45,768 nt of DNA from an uncultured Acidobacteriota bacterium (GCA_902826455.1 CADEEV010000036.1:1-45768), one strand, 5' to 3'. Counted from the first letter of the stretch, positions 1 to 8,500 are shown. The notes: generated from the sequence alone by a model not told the origin. A program made the numbers and translations.

Positions 1-1266
1 GGCCGCGCGCGCCGGAAGGCCCGCCGCCGCCAGCGCCATGCCGAGCCAGAGCCCGGACAGCACCACGAGCGCCACGAGCCGGAGCGCCGGCCAACCCCCG
101 CCGCGATCGACGCTGACACGCGCCACGCGCAGGGGGGTCGTGCCGCCTTCGCCCAGGGTCAGCACGGGCCCGGGACGCCAGCCGTTCGGGCGATCCAGCA
201 TCTGCGCCGACGGCGTCCATGGGGCGCCGTCCTGTGCGGACGCGGACTCGACGACGACCCGCCAGGCGGCGCCGCCGCCGAAGTCGCGCAGATCGAGGCG
301 CGCGCCTCGCGCCAGACGGAAGGTGCGCCCGTCCGCGGCATCGAAGGCGCCGAAGCCGCTCGTGACCCAGAGCGTGCGGTCCGCCCCGATGGGGAAGTCG
401 ACGCTCGGGTGCAGGCGGTGCGCGGCGATCACCCCCAGGGTTCCGCACACGATCAAGGCCGCGACCGCGGCCGGGCCGAGACCCCTGAGACCATCAAGGA
501 GCGTCTTCACGAGGCCTGCCACGAGGTCGCGCGCGCCCAGGGCCAGCCGCGGCAGGACCACTGCCGTCACCAGGAGTGCCGCGAGGCCCAGCGTCAGGGT
601 CCCGGCCCAGAGGCCGGTCTGGAGCGGAGCCGCAGCCTGCAGCACGCCGCCCGCCAACCCCAAGCCGATCCCGAGCGCGGTTCCGAGCGCACGCCGGCCG
701 CCGAGACGTCCGGCCAGCGCCATGCCCAGGAGCGCGATCGCCGCCACCCGCAGGAGCGGCCACAGCGGCGGCCGGCGCACCGTCCCGAGGGGGATCAATC
801 GCGCACCGCGGAGCTGCACGCCGAGACGCCGAGGGTCGTGGGCGCCGGGCGAGAAGGTCTCGGACTCGAGGGACACGACGAGGCTCGACCTCCAGAGGCC
901 CGAGGCCGAGACCTCGAGGCCCGCGCTCTCGCCGCGCCGATCGGGTTTGACGCTGCGTGACACGCCGTTCGAGACGACGCGCACCGTGGGCGGCGCCTGG
1001 GCGCGCGGCCGCCACCCGGCCAGATCGAGCTCGATCCGCACGGGCGCCCCCAGCGGCGCGTCGGGGAAGCGGACCTGCGCCCGCGGTCCGCTCCAGCGCA
1101 CGTCGCCCTCGGCGGCGTGGAAGCCGTCGAGGAGCGCCTCCGTCGTCAGGCCCGGCCCCGTCGGGATCGACCACGGGCGCCGCGACTGGTAGCCGAGAGC
1201 CGTCGCCAGGATCGCGACGAAGGCGACGCCGAGAGCGCGCCGGTGGGAGGGGTCGAGGGCGATCAG
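1..1266 (-). CDS. Polytopic membrane protein, partial (C-terminus off the left edge)
   Basis: The minus strand is open for about 420 codons without a stop and runs off the left edge. A first membrane helix (RALGVAFVAILATALGY) lies within about 25 residues of the start. A soluble, beta-rich segment of about 150 residues follows, then hydrophobic helices around positions 440-780, then a second soluble segment and a further helix at the edge. The mix of extracytoplasmic loops and helices is typical of large GT-C-like or O-antigen-processing membrane proteins, but I recognise no catalytic motif and assign no function. In-frame TGA at 1302-1300 limits the start, and the only start-like codon after it and before the first helix is CTG at 1266. 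A promoter (TTGATG, 18 bp, TAAGAT) ends seven bases before that CTG, suggesting a leaderless CTG start. The start is therefore uncertain by a few codons. Confidence 0.6.
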   Translation of the reverse strand, partial: MIALDPSHRRALGVAFVAILATALGYQSRRPWSIPTGPGLTTEALLDGFHAAEGDVRWSGPRAQVRFPDAPLGAPVRIELDLAGWRPRAQAPPTVRVVSNGVSRSVKPDRRGESAGLEVSASGLWRSSLVVSLESETFSPGAHDPRRLGVQLRGARLIPLGTVRRPPLWPLLRVAAIALLGMALAGRLGGRRALGTALGIGLGLAGGVLQAAAPLQTGLWAGTLTLGLAALLVTAVVLPRLALGARDLVAGLVKTLLDGLRGLGPAAVAALIVCGTLGVIAAHRLHPSVDFPIGADRTLWVTSGFGAFDAADGRTFRLARGARLDLRDFGGGAAWRVVVESASAQDGAPWTPSAQMLDRPNGWRPGPVLTLGEGGTTPLRVARVSVDRGGGWPALRLVALVVLSGLWLGMALAAAGLPARAA

Positions 1267-1273
1267 AAGCCCG

Positions 1274-1303
1274 ATCTTAGCCGCGGTTCCCCGGAGCCAT
1301 CAA
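1274..1303 (-). promoter_or_regulatory. Sigma70-type promoter for the truncated membrane protein
   Basis: On the minus strand TTGATG (1303-1298) is followed after 18 bp by TAAGAT (1279-1274). The expected transcription start is near 1267, next to the proposed CTG start at 1266. It sits in the short gap after the EamA gene. Confidence 0.5.
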
Positions 1304-1311
1304 TCGCGCGG

Positions 1312-2163
1312 CTAGTGCGCCGTCTGTGCCTGCCGGATGATCCACGCGCCCGCGACGCAGACGATGCCGCCGGCGACGGACAGCAGCGCGACGTGCTCGC
1401 CGCGGACGGCCACACCGAGCACCAGGGCCACGGGAGGAATGAGGAACGTCGTCGCCGACGCCTTCGTGGCGCCGAGCCGCCCGGCCGCGATCGTGACCAG
1501 GACCTGCGCGACGCACGTGCCCAGGGCTCCGAGCGCCAGGAGCGAGAAGAACGGCACGGGCGTCCAGTGAGCCTTCAGCAGATCGGGCAGTCCCAGGGGT
1601 GCCGTCAGCAGCAGGGCCACCGCGAGGGCGCGCCAGATCACCGGCAGCGCTCCGTTCCGCTGCTGCAAGGGGCGGGCGATGCTCAGGGCGAATCCGTAGG
1701 CCACCAGGGCCACCAGGATCAAGAGGACGCCTTCGAGGCTGCTGGCGCTCTCGTTGACGCTGGGCCAGGCCACGAGGATCGCGCCCAGCAGCCCGACGCC
1801 GAGCCCCGTCGCGACACCCCGGGAGGGGAGCTTGCGCGCCAGCGCGGAGGCGACCGCCGCCGTGAACAGCGCCGTGGCCCCGTTCAGCATCCCCGTCAGG
1901 GCCGACGAGACGCGCTGCTCGGCGAAGGGGAACATGCTGAGGGGCAGGGCGAACCACAGGATGCCCAGCCAGATCACGCCCTTCCAGTCGCTGCGCACGA
2001 TCGGCTTGCGGGCCGCCGGAACGAGGGAGAGCGCCGCGAAGCCCACCAGGATGCGGACGAACGTGACGCCCGCCGGCCCGATGGCGTTCAAGCCCTCGGC
2101 GATGAAGAGGAACGACGCGCCCCAGATCAGGCCGGGCACGACGAGCAGCAACCAGTCGATCAT
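1312..2163 (-). CDS. EamA/DMT-superfamily transporter
   Basis: A 283-residue inner-membrane protein with about ten hydrophobic helices and two related halves, the normal size and layout of EamA (drug/metabolite transporter) permeases. The N-terminus (WLLLVVPGLIWGASFLFIAEGL) and the second-half segment (GTCVAQVLVTIAAGRLGATKASATTFLIPP) have the small-residue-rich helices of the family. Substrate cannot be predicted; relatives export amino acids, metabolites or drugs. The frame stays open upstream to 2295, but that would add 44 hydrophilic residues and run antisense through the tRNA gene, so ATG at 2163 is chosen because the first helix begins right after it. It is divergent from the tRNA gene and looks unrelated to the glycan genes. 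Confidence 0.85.
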   Translation of the reverse strand: MIDWLLLVVPGLIWGASFLFIAEGLNAIGPAGVTFVRILVGFAALSLVPAARKPIVRSDWKGVIWLGILWFALPLSMFPFAEQRVSSALTGMLNGATALFTAAVASALARKLPSRGVATGLGVGLLGAILVAWPSVNESASSLEGVLLILVALVAYGFALSIARPLQQRNGALPVIWRALAVALLLTAPLGLPDLLKAHWTPVPFFSLLALGALGTCVAQVLVTIAAGRLGATKASATTFLIPPVALVLGVAVRGEHVALLSVAGGIVCVAGAWIIRQAQTAH

Positions 2164-2220
2164 CGTCGTTCTGCCAGACGTCGAGCGGCGCGGGTTTGTT
2201 CCTGGTTTTCGTGTCGTCGG

Positions 2221-2249
2221 TTGAAGAGCTCGCGACTCCCTGCTAAAGT
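2221..2249 (+). promoter_or_regulatory. Sigma70 promoter of tRNA-Leu
   Basis: TTGAAG (2221-2226), a 17-bp spacer and TAAAGT (2244-2249) form the best sigma70 promoter in the window. The predicted start near 2256 gives a short 5' leader before the mature tRNA at 2266. Confidence 0.75.
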
Positions 2250-2265
2250 CACGGTTTGTCCCGCT

Positions 2266-2352
2266 GCCGGAGTGGCGGAATTGGCAGACGCGCACGGTTC
2301 AGGGCCGTGTTGGCTTCGGCTAGTGTGGGTTCAAGTCCCACCTCCGGCACCA
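2266..2352 (+). tRNA. tRNA-Leu (anticodon CAG)
   Basis: The acceptor stem GCCGGAG (2266-2272) pairs with CTCCGGC (2342-2348), followed by discriminator A and an encoded CCA. The anticodon stem CACGG/CCGTG encloses the loop TTCAGGG, giving anticodon CAG. The long variable arm (around GTTGGCTTCGGCTAG) and the T arm GTGGG-TTCAAGT-CCCAC are those of a class II leucine tRNA. It decodes CUG, one of the commonest Leu codons in this GC-rich sequence. Confidence 0.95.
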
Positions 2353-2384
2353 CCTTCCTTCAGTCATTCGGAGTCCCCTCAACG

Positions 2385-2454
2385 TCACCACAAGACACAA
2401 GGACACCAGGATGGGTTCGGAAGTCCTCTCTGTCGTCTCGTGTCTGTGTGGTGA
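2385..2454 (+). repeat. Imperfect 70-bp palindrome between tRNA-Leu and RNase R
   Basis: The left arm TCACCACAAGACAC (2385-2398) is matched by the reverse complement of TGTCTGTGTGGTGA (2441-2454) with a single one-base bulge, and AGGAC/GTCCT further in gives weaker extra pairing. The purine/C-rich left arm and T/G-rich right arm differ in style from the surrounding coding DNA. It could act as a tRNA 3' processing or termination hairpin or be a copy of a dispersed palindromic element. No second copy was noticed in the window. Confidence 0.5.
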
Positions 2455-2468
2455 ATGGTTTTGACTGA

Positions 2469-4709
2469 TTGACTCTCCGCGAAAACATCCTCGATCTGCT
2501 CCACAAGGACGGCAAGCCCGCTCCCATCCGCGAAGTCGCCCGGCGCCTCGGCCTCGAGCCTGAGGTCCGGCGCGAGTTCAAGCTCGCCCTGCGCCAGATG
2601 ATCGGCGACGGCGAGGTCGTGAAGATCCGCGGCACCCGCATCGGGTTGCCGGACCGCATGAACCTCGTGGCCGGCCGCCTCACCTGCAACCCCGCCGGCT
2701 ACGGGTTCGTGGCGCCCGAGACCCGCAAGGCCGGCCAGAAGGACGTCTACGTCTCCGCCCTCAACCTCAAGGAAGCGTTCCACGGCGACCGCGTCGTGGT
2801 GCGCGTCGAGCGCGTCACTCCCAAGGGTCCCGAGGGCCGCATCATCCGCGTCCTCGAGCGCGCCATGCAGCGTCTCGTCGGCCGCTACGAGGACGACGGC
2901 AAGTTCGGCGGCCGCGTGGTGCCGTTCGACAAGCGCGTGCTCCACGAGCTGTTCGTGCCCGCCGGCGAGGGCGGCGGCGCCAAGGCAGGCGACATGGTCT
3001 CGGCCGAGATCACGCGGCCGCCGTCGGCCACCCGCAATCCTCTCGGACGGGTTCTCGAGGTGCTGGGCCGGCTCGACGACCCCGGCGTCGACCTCAAGGT
3101 CGTGATGGCCAAGTTCGGTCTGCCGGACGCGTTCCCCGCCGAGGTCGAGGCCGAAGCGCAGGCCGTGCCGACGACGGTCCGGCCCGAGGACACGGCCGGC
3201 CGCACCGACTTCCGTCCCTGGCCCACGTGCACGGTCGACCCCGAAACCGCCCGCGATCACGACGACGCGATCAGCCTCGACCGGATGCCGAACGGGCACT
3301 GGCTGCTCGGCGTGCACATCGCCGACGTGGCCCACTACGTGCGCGAGGGCACGCCCCTCGACCAGGAAGCCTACCTGCGCGGCACCTCGGTGTACTTCCC
3401 CGATCGCGTCGTGCCGATGCTGCCCCACGCGCTGTCGAGCCACATCTGCAGCCTGATCGACGGCGAGGACCGGCTGACCCAGACGGTCGTCCTCGAGCTG
3501 GACGCCGAGGGGCGCGTCCTGCGCACCGAGTTCCACGACGGCGTCATCCGCAGCGCCGCCCGCATGTCCTACCAGCAGGTCCAGGCCATCGTCGACGGTG
3601 ACGGCGCGCTCCGCGAGCGCTTCGCGGCCCTCGTGCCCCTCTTCGAGCGCATGGACCAGCTCGCGAAGCTGATGCGGAAGCGCCGCTACGAGCGCGGCTC
3701 CCTCGACTTCGACCTGCCCGAGCCCAAGCTCGTCCTCGACGCGAGCGGAGCCATGACGGGGATCGTGGCGTCGGCGCGCCTCGACAGCATGCGCGCCATC
3801 GAGGAGTTCATGCTCGCCGCCAACGAGGCGGTCGCCGAGAAGCTGACCGACGCCGGGGCGCCGGCGCTGTTCCGGGTCCACGAGGCCCCCGACCTCGAGC
3901 GGGTCGAGCAGTTCTGCGACCTCGCGAAGTCCTTCGGGTACCGCGTCCCGACGAACCTCGAGAGCATCCGGCCCGAGGACTTCCAGAGCGTCCTGCGCCA
4001 GATCGCGGGCAAGCCCGAGGAACGCCTGATCTCGACGCTGCTGCTGCGCACCATGAAGCTCGCGCGCTACTTCGAGGAGAACCTGGGCCACTTCGGCCTG
4101 GCCACGAAGATGTACGCCCACTTCACGAGCCCGATCCGGCGCTATCCCGACCTCGTGGTGCATCGCGCCTTGCGCGCCGCGCGCCGGAAGAAGGACGCCG
4201 TGCGCGAGGCGCAGCTCCAGGAAGCCCTGCCCCAGATGGGCCTGCATCTCTCGGAGATGGAGCGCCGCGCCGACGAGGCCGAGCGCGAGCTCACCGAGTG
4301 GAAGAAGGTCCGTTTCATGGCGGACAAGCTGGGCGAGCGCTTCTCCGGCTACATCACGGGCGTGCAGAGCTTCGGCGTGTTCGTCGAGCTCGACGCGGTC
4401 TACGTCCAGGGTCTCGTCCACGTCTCGTCCATGTCCGACGACTACTACGCCTTCGACGACCGTGCCCACCAGCTGAAGGGCGGCAACACGAACAAGGTCT
4501 ATCGACTCGGCGACAGGATCGAAGTGCAGCTCGCCCGCGTGGATCTCGAGCGGCGCCAGCTCGACTTCGCCCTGGTAGGGCTCGCCCCGCAGTCCGGCCA
4601 GGCCCCCCGCAAGGGCGCGGCCGGACCTCGTCGCGGCCCGGCGCCCGAACGGCCGCGGCGCTCCTCGGGCAAGGCCGCCCCGGCGGCGAAGCCGCGCCGG
4701 AGGCGCTAA
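2469..4709 (+). CDS. rnr: Ribonuclease R (RNB-family 3'-5' exoribonuclease)
   Basis: A cytoplasmic hydrolytic 3'-5' exoribonuclease that degrades structured RNA. The 746 residues follow the family order: an N-terminal winged-helix segment (about 1-60, IREVARRLGL), cold-shock/OB domains (about 70-230, YGFVAPE...KDVYVS), an RNB core (about 250-590) with the metal-binding acidic motif DPETARDHDDAIS, and an S1 domain (about 620-700, GYITGVQSFGVFVELD...GLVHVSSM). The last 40 residues are Arg/Lys/Pro-rich, a basic tail common in RNase R and useful for RNA binding. It is slightly shorter than E. coli RNase R (813). The start is TTG at 2469, directly after an in-frame TGA; there is no clear ribosome-binding site. 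It precedes the glycan genes but is probably a separate unit. Confidence 0.96.
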   Translation: MTLRENILDLLHKDGKPAPIREVARRLGLEPEVRREFKLALRQMIGDGEVVKIRGTRIGLPDRMNLVAGRLTCNPAGYGFVAPETRKAGQKDVYVSALNLKEAFHGDRVVVRVERVTPKGPEGRIIRVLERAMQRLVGRYEDDGKFGGRVVPFDKRVLHELFVPAGEGGGAKAGDMVSAEITRPPSATRNPLGRVLEVLGRLDDPGVDLKVVMAKFGLPDAFPAEVEAEAQAVPTTVRPEDTAGRTDFRPWPTCTVDPETARDHDDAISLDRMPNGHWLLGVHIADVAHYVREGTPLDQEAYLRGTSVYFPDRVVPMLPHALSSHICSLIDGEDRLTQTVVLELDAEGRVLRTEFHDGVIRSAARMSYQQVQAIVDGDGALRERFAALVPLFERMDQLAKLMRKRRYERGSLDFDLPEPKLVLDASGAMTGIVASARLDSMRAIEEFMLAANEAVAEKLTDAGAPALFRVHEAPDLERVEQFCDLAKSFGYRVPTNLESIRPEDFQSVLRQIAGKPEERLISTLLLRTMKLARYFEENLGHFGLATKMYAHFTSPIRRYPDLVVHRALRAARRKKDAVREAQLQEALPQMGLHLSEMERRADEAERELTEWKKVRFMADKLGERFSGYITGVQSFGVFVELDAVYVQGLVHVSSMSDDYYAFDDRAHQLKGGNTNKVYRLGDRIEVQLARVDLERRQLDFALVGLAPQSGQAPRKGAAGPRRGPAPERPRRSSGKAAPAAKPRRRR

Positions 4710-4712
4710 AAT
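4707..4712 (+). promoter_or_regulatory. -10 box for the 4725 glycosyltransferase
   Basis: TAAAAT overlaps the rnr stop codon (TAA 4707-4709). The predicted transcription start near 4719 leaves only about six bases before ATG 4725, and no Shine-Dalgarno sequence is visible. A -35 box is not evident. Confidence 0.45.
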
Positions 4713-4724
4713 CCCCGGATCGGC

Positions 4725-6071
4725 ATGCGTCAAGCGCTCTCCGTCACGGCCATCATCGCGGCCTACAACGAAGAGGACGTGATCGGCCCGGTGGTCGCGG
4801 ACCTGATGGAGCAGGGGGTCCGGGTCCACCTCCTCGATCACGCCTCGACCGACGGCACGGTCGCGGAGGTCGAACGGCTGCGCGAGCGCGGCTCCCTGAC
4901 GATCGAGCGGCTGAAGGGCGGCGAGTTCTCCCTGGCCCAGATCATCCGGCGCAAGGAGATCCTGGCGGCCGAGCTCGACAGCGACTGGTTCGTGAACGCC
5001 GACGCGGACGAGTTCCGCGAGAGCCCCTGGCCCGGCGTCAATTTCGTCGACGGGATCCGGGAAGTGGACCGCCTCGGGTTCAACGCCGTCGACTTCGCGG
5101 TCCTCAACTTCCTTCCGGTGGACGACAGCTTCAGGAAGGGCGACGACCCGCGCGACGCGTTCCGTTTCTGCGAGTCGGCCGGGGCCTTCGACCGACTGCA
5201 GATCCGCTGCTGGAAGAAGCAGCCGGGCCCCCTCGACCTCGTCTCGACCGGGGGGCACGAGGCGCGTTTCCCGGGACGGCGCGTGTTCCCCCTGCGCTTC
5301 CTGCTGCGGCACTATCCGATCCGGGGTCAGGCCCACGGCGAACGGAAGGTCCTGCAGGAGCGCCTGCCGCGCTTCGCGCCCGAGGAGCGGTCGAGGGGCT
5401 GGCACGTGCAGTACGACGCCGTGAAGGAAGGCGGCTCGTTCCTCCGCGAGTCCTCGACCCTCATGCCGTTCGACCCCTGGAGCGCCCGGGTGGCTCTCGC
5501 GCTCCACCATCGCGGCGTCGAGACCCTCGAGGAGACCGTGGCGGCGCGGGAACGCGACCTCTCGGGAGCCCGCGCGGACCTCGCGGCGAGCCGCGACGCG
5601 GCCGACTCCCTGCGCGAGCGCATCGCCTCGCTCGAACGGGAGCAGGCCGCGGCCCGCGACGCCCTCGCGCACCAGGACGCCCAGGTCGAGGCGCTGCGGC
5701 GCGAGCGCGACGTCCTGTTCGAAGGCCTGGGCGGCCTGCGTGTCGAGCGCGAGGCCCTGCTGCGCGAGCGGACCGAGCGCGTCGCCCAGCACGAAGCCCT
5801 CATGCGGCTGCACGGCGAGGCGCTGGCGTCGGCGGAGGCGTTGCGCGGCGACGTGGGCCGGCTCCAGTCGGAAGGCGACGCCCTGCGGGCCGAAGGCGTG
5901 CGCTGCCAGGCGCGACTCGCGGCCGTGAGCGAGGAGCTCGTCGACGCGATCGCCTCCCACGAGCAGCGCCAGGCGGCGTTGCAGTACCGGCTGCAGGCCC
6001 TCCTGGGCTCGCGGGCCTGGCGTTGGACCGCGCCGCTGCGCGCGGTCCTCGACCTGCTGCGCTCCCGATGA
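4725..6071 (+). CDS. GT2-family glycosyltransferase with C-terminal coiled coil
   Basis: The 448-residue protein opens with a GT-A fold: AIIAAYNEEDVIGPVV (nucleotide-sugar binding), then HASTDGT and VNADADEF, the latter serving as the DxD metal-binding site. The catalytic part covers about residues 1-260. It is a divergent GT2, of a type often found in surface-polysaccharide clusters. Residues about 265-425 form a long Arg/Glu/Ala-rich coiled coil. The C-terminus ends AWRWTAPLRAVLDLL, an amphipathic tail that recurs at the end of the GT at 25762-27918. Its stop overlaps the ATG of the ABC ATPase, so the two are probably co-translated. Donor and acceptor are unknown. Confidence 0.85.
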   Translation: MRQALSVTAIIAAYNEEDVIGPVVADLMEQGVRVHLLDHASTDGTVAEVERLRERGSLTIERLKGGEFSLAQIIRRKEILAAELDSDWFVNADADEFRESPWPGVNFVDGIREVDRLGFNAVDFAVLNFLPVDDSFRKGDDPRDAFRFCESAGAFDRLQIRCWKKQPGPLDLVSTGGHEARFPGRRVFPLRFLLRHYPIRGQAHGERKVLQERLPRFAPEERSRGWHVQYDAVKEGGSFLRESSTLMPFDPWSARVALALHHRGVETLEETVAARERDLSGARADLAASRDAADSLRERIASLEREQAAARDALAHQDAQVEALRRERDVLFEGLGGLRVEREALLRERTERVAQHEALMRLHGEALASAEALRGDVGRLQSEGDALRAEGVRCQARLAAVSEELVDAIASHEQRQAALQYRLQALLGSRAWRWTAPLRAVLDLLRSR

Positions 6072-6814
6072 GCGAGGCGCTGATCCGCGTCGAGGAGGTC
6101 GCGAAGGGCTTCCGGGTCCCGAGCGTGCGGCGCGACACGGTCCGCGAGCACCTCCTGGGCCTGCTCGAGCCCCGGCAGTTCCGGCGTCTCGAGGTGCTGC
6201 GCTCGGTCAGCTTCGAGGTGCGCCGCGGCGAATCGGTGGCGATCATGGGGCGCAACGGCTCGGGCAAGAGCACGCTGCTCAAGCTGCTCTGCGGCATCTA
6301 CGTGCCCGACCGCGGCCGCGTGGCGGTCGGCGCCCCGATCACGCCGATCCTCGAGCTGGGCGTCGGCTGGAACCCCGACCTCGACGCGATCGACAACATC
6401 CTGCTCCTCGGCACCGTGATGGGCATGACCCTGGGCGAGGCGCGGCGGGCGACCGAGGAGATCCTGGCGTTCGCCGAGCTCGAGGGCTTCGCGAACCTCG
6501 AGCTGCGCCACTACTCGAGCGGCATGGCGTCGCGGCTCGCGTACTCGGTCGCCTTCAAGGCGGTGCGCGAGATCCTGGTGCTGGACGAGGTCTACGCGGT
6601 CGGCGACGCGCGCTTCCGGGCGCGCTGCGAGGAGCGCTATCAGCAGCTGAAGGCGGCGGGGCACACGGTGCTCCTGGTGAGCCACGACCCGCGCGCGGTG
6701 TCGCTGTGCGACCGGGCGCTGCTCCTCGAGAGCGGGCGGGTCGCCGCCACGGGAACGCCGACCGAGATCTACGCGGCGTACATGCGCGACGCCGCGCATC
6801 CCGCCCAGGCCTGA
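6068..6814 (+). CDS. Wzt-like ABC transporter ATPase for polysaccharide export
   Basis: A 248-residue nucleotide-binding subunit that would power export of undecaprenyl-linked polysaccharide across the inner membrane. Visible motifs are Walker A GRNGSGKST (about 61-69), the polysaccharide-type signature HYSSGMASRLAYSVAF, Walker B EILVLDEV and the switch VSHD. The YSSGM signature is typical of the Wzt/TagH/KpsT group rather than the LSGGQ of most ABC proteins. It stops just after the nucleotide-binding domain, so it lacks the C-terminal carbohydrate-binding domain that Wzt uses to recognise capped O-antigen. The likely partner permease is the next gene, but on the opposite strand and convergent, with only ten bases between them. 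Confidence 0.9.
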   Translation: MSEALIRVEEVAKGFRVPSVRRDTVREHLLGLLEPRQFRRLEVLRSVSFEVRRGESVAIMGRNGSGKSTLLKLLCGIYVPDRGRVAVGAPITPILELGVGWNPDLDAIDNILLLGTVMGMTLGEARRATEEILAFAELEGFANLELRHYSSGMASRLAYSVAFKAVREILVLDEVYAVGDARFRARCEERYQQLKAAGHTVLLVSHDPRAVSLCDRALLLESGRVAATGTPTEIYAAYMRDAAHPAQA

Positions 6815-6824
6815 CGCCCGGCCG

Positions 6825-7601
6825 CTAGAGATACTCGACGCAGCGCGGCGAGAGCCTCCGGAACAGCCACGAGCCCACCGCGAGCGAGAGCAGCGAGGCC
6901 GCGACGAGCATGGCGTGGGCGCGCAGCGACGGGACGACCCCGAGGACCAGGACGGAGCGCGTGAACTGGATGACGGCGGTCGGCGGCCAGAGGTACAGCA
7001 GGAAGTGGACGCGCTCGGGCAGGATCGAGAGCGGGTACACCACCGGCGCCACGAAGAAGCCCGCCTGGAGCAACACCTCCCAGACCTGGTTGAGGTCGCG
7101 ATAGCGCAGGAAGAGCGCGCTCGTCGCGAGGGAGAAGCCGGTCACGATCAGGCACAGCTGCAGCACGTAGAAGAAGACCAGCGGGACGGCCCAGGGGCTC
7201 GCGAGGCGGCCGGCCACGGCCGTCGTGACGACGATCGCTCCCACGAACACGAGCAGCGTCACGAGCGGGTTGGAGATCGACGTCACGACCAGGATCCAGC
7301 GCGGGAAGCTCGTCTTCGTGAGCAGGAAGCCTTTCGCAGCCAGCGACACGAGCCCGATCTTCGTGGACTCCGCGAAGAAGTCCCAGAGGAACAGGCCGAT
7401 GATCAGGTTCAGCCTGTAGTTGGGATCGGACTGGAAGATCAGGGAGAACACCCCCAACAACACCACGAACATCATGAGGGGCTTCAGGAGGGCCCAGACG
7501 AACCCGCCGATCGTGCCGTGGTAGCGGACCTTGAAGTCGGTCCGCACCAGGGTCCACACGAGGCCGACGACGGGGGAGGACGCAGCACGGGCCGGGGGCA
7601 C
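6825..7601 (-). CDS. Wzm-like ABC-2 permease for polysaccharide export
   Basis: A 258-residue integral membrane protein with about six helices, the usual size for the Wzm/TagG/KpsM permease. The cytoplasmic N-terminus (VWTLVRTDFKVRYHGTIGGFVWALLKPLMMF) is characteristic of ABC-2 polysaccharide exporters, with the coupling R-x-G-x-x-W-x-x-L-x-P pattern. Further family features are RYRDLNQVWEVLLQAGFFVAPVVYP and a C-terminal FRRLSP. The start is placed at GTG 7601, five bases after the TAG stop of the methyltransferase gene upstream; no ATG is available before the conserved region. It should pair with the ATPase at 6068-6814 although the two are transcribed towards each other. Confidence 0.88.
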   Translation of the reverse strand: MPPARAASSPVVGLVWTLVRTDFKVRYHGTIGGFVWALLKPLMMFVVLLGVFSLIFQSDPNYRLNLIIGLFLWDFFAESTKIGLVSLAAKGFLLTKTSFPRWILVVTSISNPLVTLLVFVGAIVVTTAVAGRLASPWAVPLVFFYVLQLCLIVTGFSLATSALFLRYRDLNQVWEVLLQAGFFVAPVVYPLSILPERVHFLLYLWPPTAVIQFTRSVLVLGVVPSLRAHAMLVAASLLSLAVGSWLFRRLSPRCVEYL

Positions 7602-7606
7602 GGGCC

Positions 7607-8500
7607 CTAGGGTATCCCAACGGCGCGGGGCAGCCGGAAGGCCGTGGCGTCCCACAGCGCGAACGGGCGCTCGCCGCTCGCCACCACCGTGAAGCCGCAC
7701 GACTCCGCCAGCGCCGCGACATCGGCCGCGTCCGCCGCGTCGTCGCCCCGGTACGAGTAGTTGAGCAGCGTGAACGTTCCGCCGGGGGCGAGGACGCGCG
7801 CGACTTCCCGCGCCAGGCCCAGGCTCGCCTCGGGCCCGAGGCTCCCCACGTGAGGCCAGCTGTCCGCGGCCAGCACCGCGTCGAAGGCGGCGTCGGGAAA
7901 CCCGCGAAGATCGCCGCCTTCGCCGAGCGTGACGCTCGCGTTCGCCAGGCCCAGACAGCGAGCCGCGGCGAGCGCCACCATGCGGGGAGAGACGTCGATG
8001 CCGGACACGCTCCGGCACCTCGGCGCGCAGGCCTCGAGCAGGCGGCCCGTGCCGCAGCCGAGATCGAGCATCCGGACTTCCGGGGACACCACGGCGCGCG
8101 CGCGCAGGTACTCGACCACCTCCGCGGTGGCCTCGGACAGGATGCCCGCGTCTCCGAAGGAGTAGAGCGCGACCGCCGCGGTGGGGTCGAGAGCGGCGAG
8201 CTCGTCGTAGAGCTCGCGAAGCGCGGCGACGCCGCGCGCCGGCAGCTCGTTCTCGGATCGGACGTGCAGCGCGCCCATCCGGCGCACGAGGGCGATGCCG
8301 CTGCGGTGTCCGTCCACGAACTCCCGCAGCGCGGCGAGCCGCGCGGCTGCCGAATCGTCCAGTCCTTCCGCCGCGTCGTCCAGGTGGCGGAGCAGCGCGT
8401 CTGCTTCCGAGAAGGAGGCGACGAGATGGAGGAGCGCGATCGGCTGCGAGCTCTCGGCACGGAGCCAACGCACGAGAGCGGGATGAGGGCCGGGATCCAC
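7607..8500 (-). CDS. SAM-dependent class I methyltransferase
   Basis: A 297-residue protein with an N-terminal helical region (about 1-135) and a Rossmann-type methyltransferase domain. Motif I is MLDLGCGTGRLLEA, followed by the acidic SAM-ribose contact GIDVSPRMV, motif II FDAVLAADSWPHVG, and the post-motif strand VLAPGGTFTLLNYSY. It lies five bases upstream of the export permease, so methylation of the exported glycan (for example a terminal cap) is a reasonable inference, but a small-molecule substrate cannot be excluded. The start is GTG 8500, from a divergent promoter region shared with the methyltransferase at 8530. Confidence 0.82.
   Translation of the reverse strand: MDPGPHPALVRWLRAESSQPIALLHLVASFSEADALLRHLDDAAEGLDDSAAARLAALREFVDGHRSGIALVRRMGALHVRSENELPARGVAALRELYDELAALDPTAAVALYSFGDAGILSEATAEVVEYLRARAVVSPEVRMLDLGCGTGRLLEACAPRCRSVSGIDVSPRMVALAAARCLGLANASVTLGEGGDLRGFPDAAFDAVLAADSWPHVGSLGPEASLGLAREVARVLAPGGTFTLLNYSYRGDDAADAADVAALAESCGFTVVASGERPFALWDATAFRLPRAVGIP

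Noticed and set aside
2164-2295. Upstream extension of the EamA transporter to 2295
   Set aside because: It would code antisense through the tRNA and its promoter, and adds a hydrophilic stretch before the first helix.
2385-5960. A 1191-codon minus-strand frame across RNase R and the first GT
   Set aside because: Composition is that of an antisense shadow; RNase R on plus is certain and occupies most of it.
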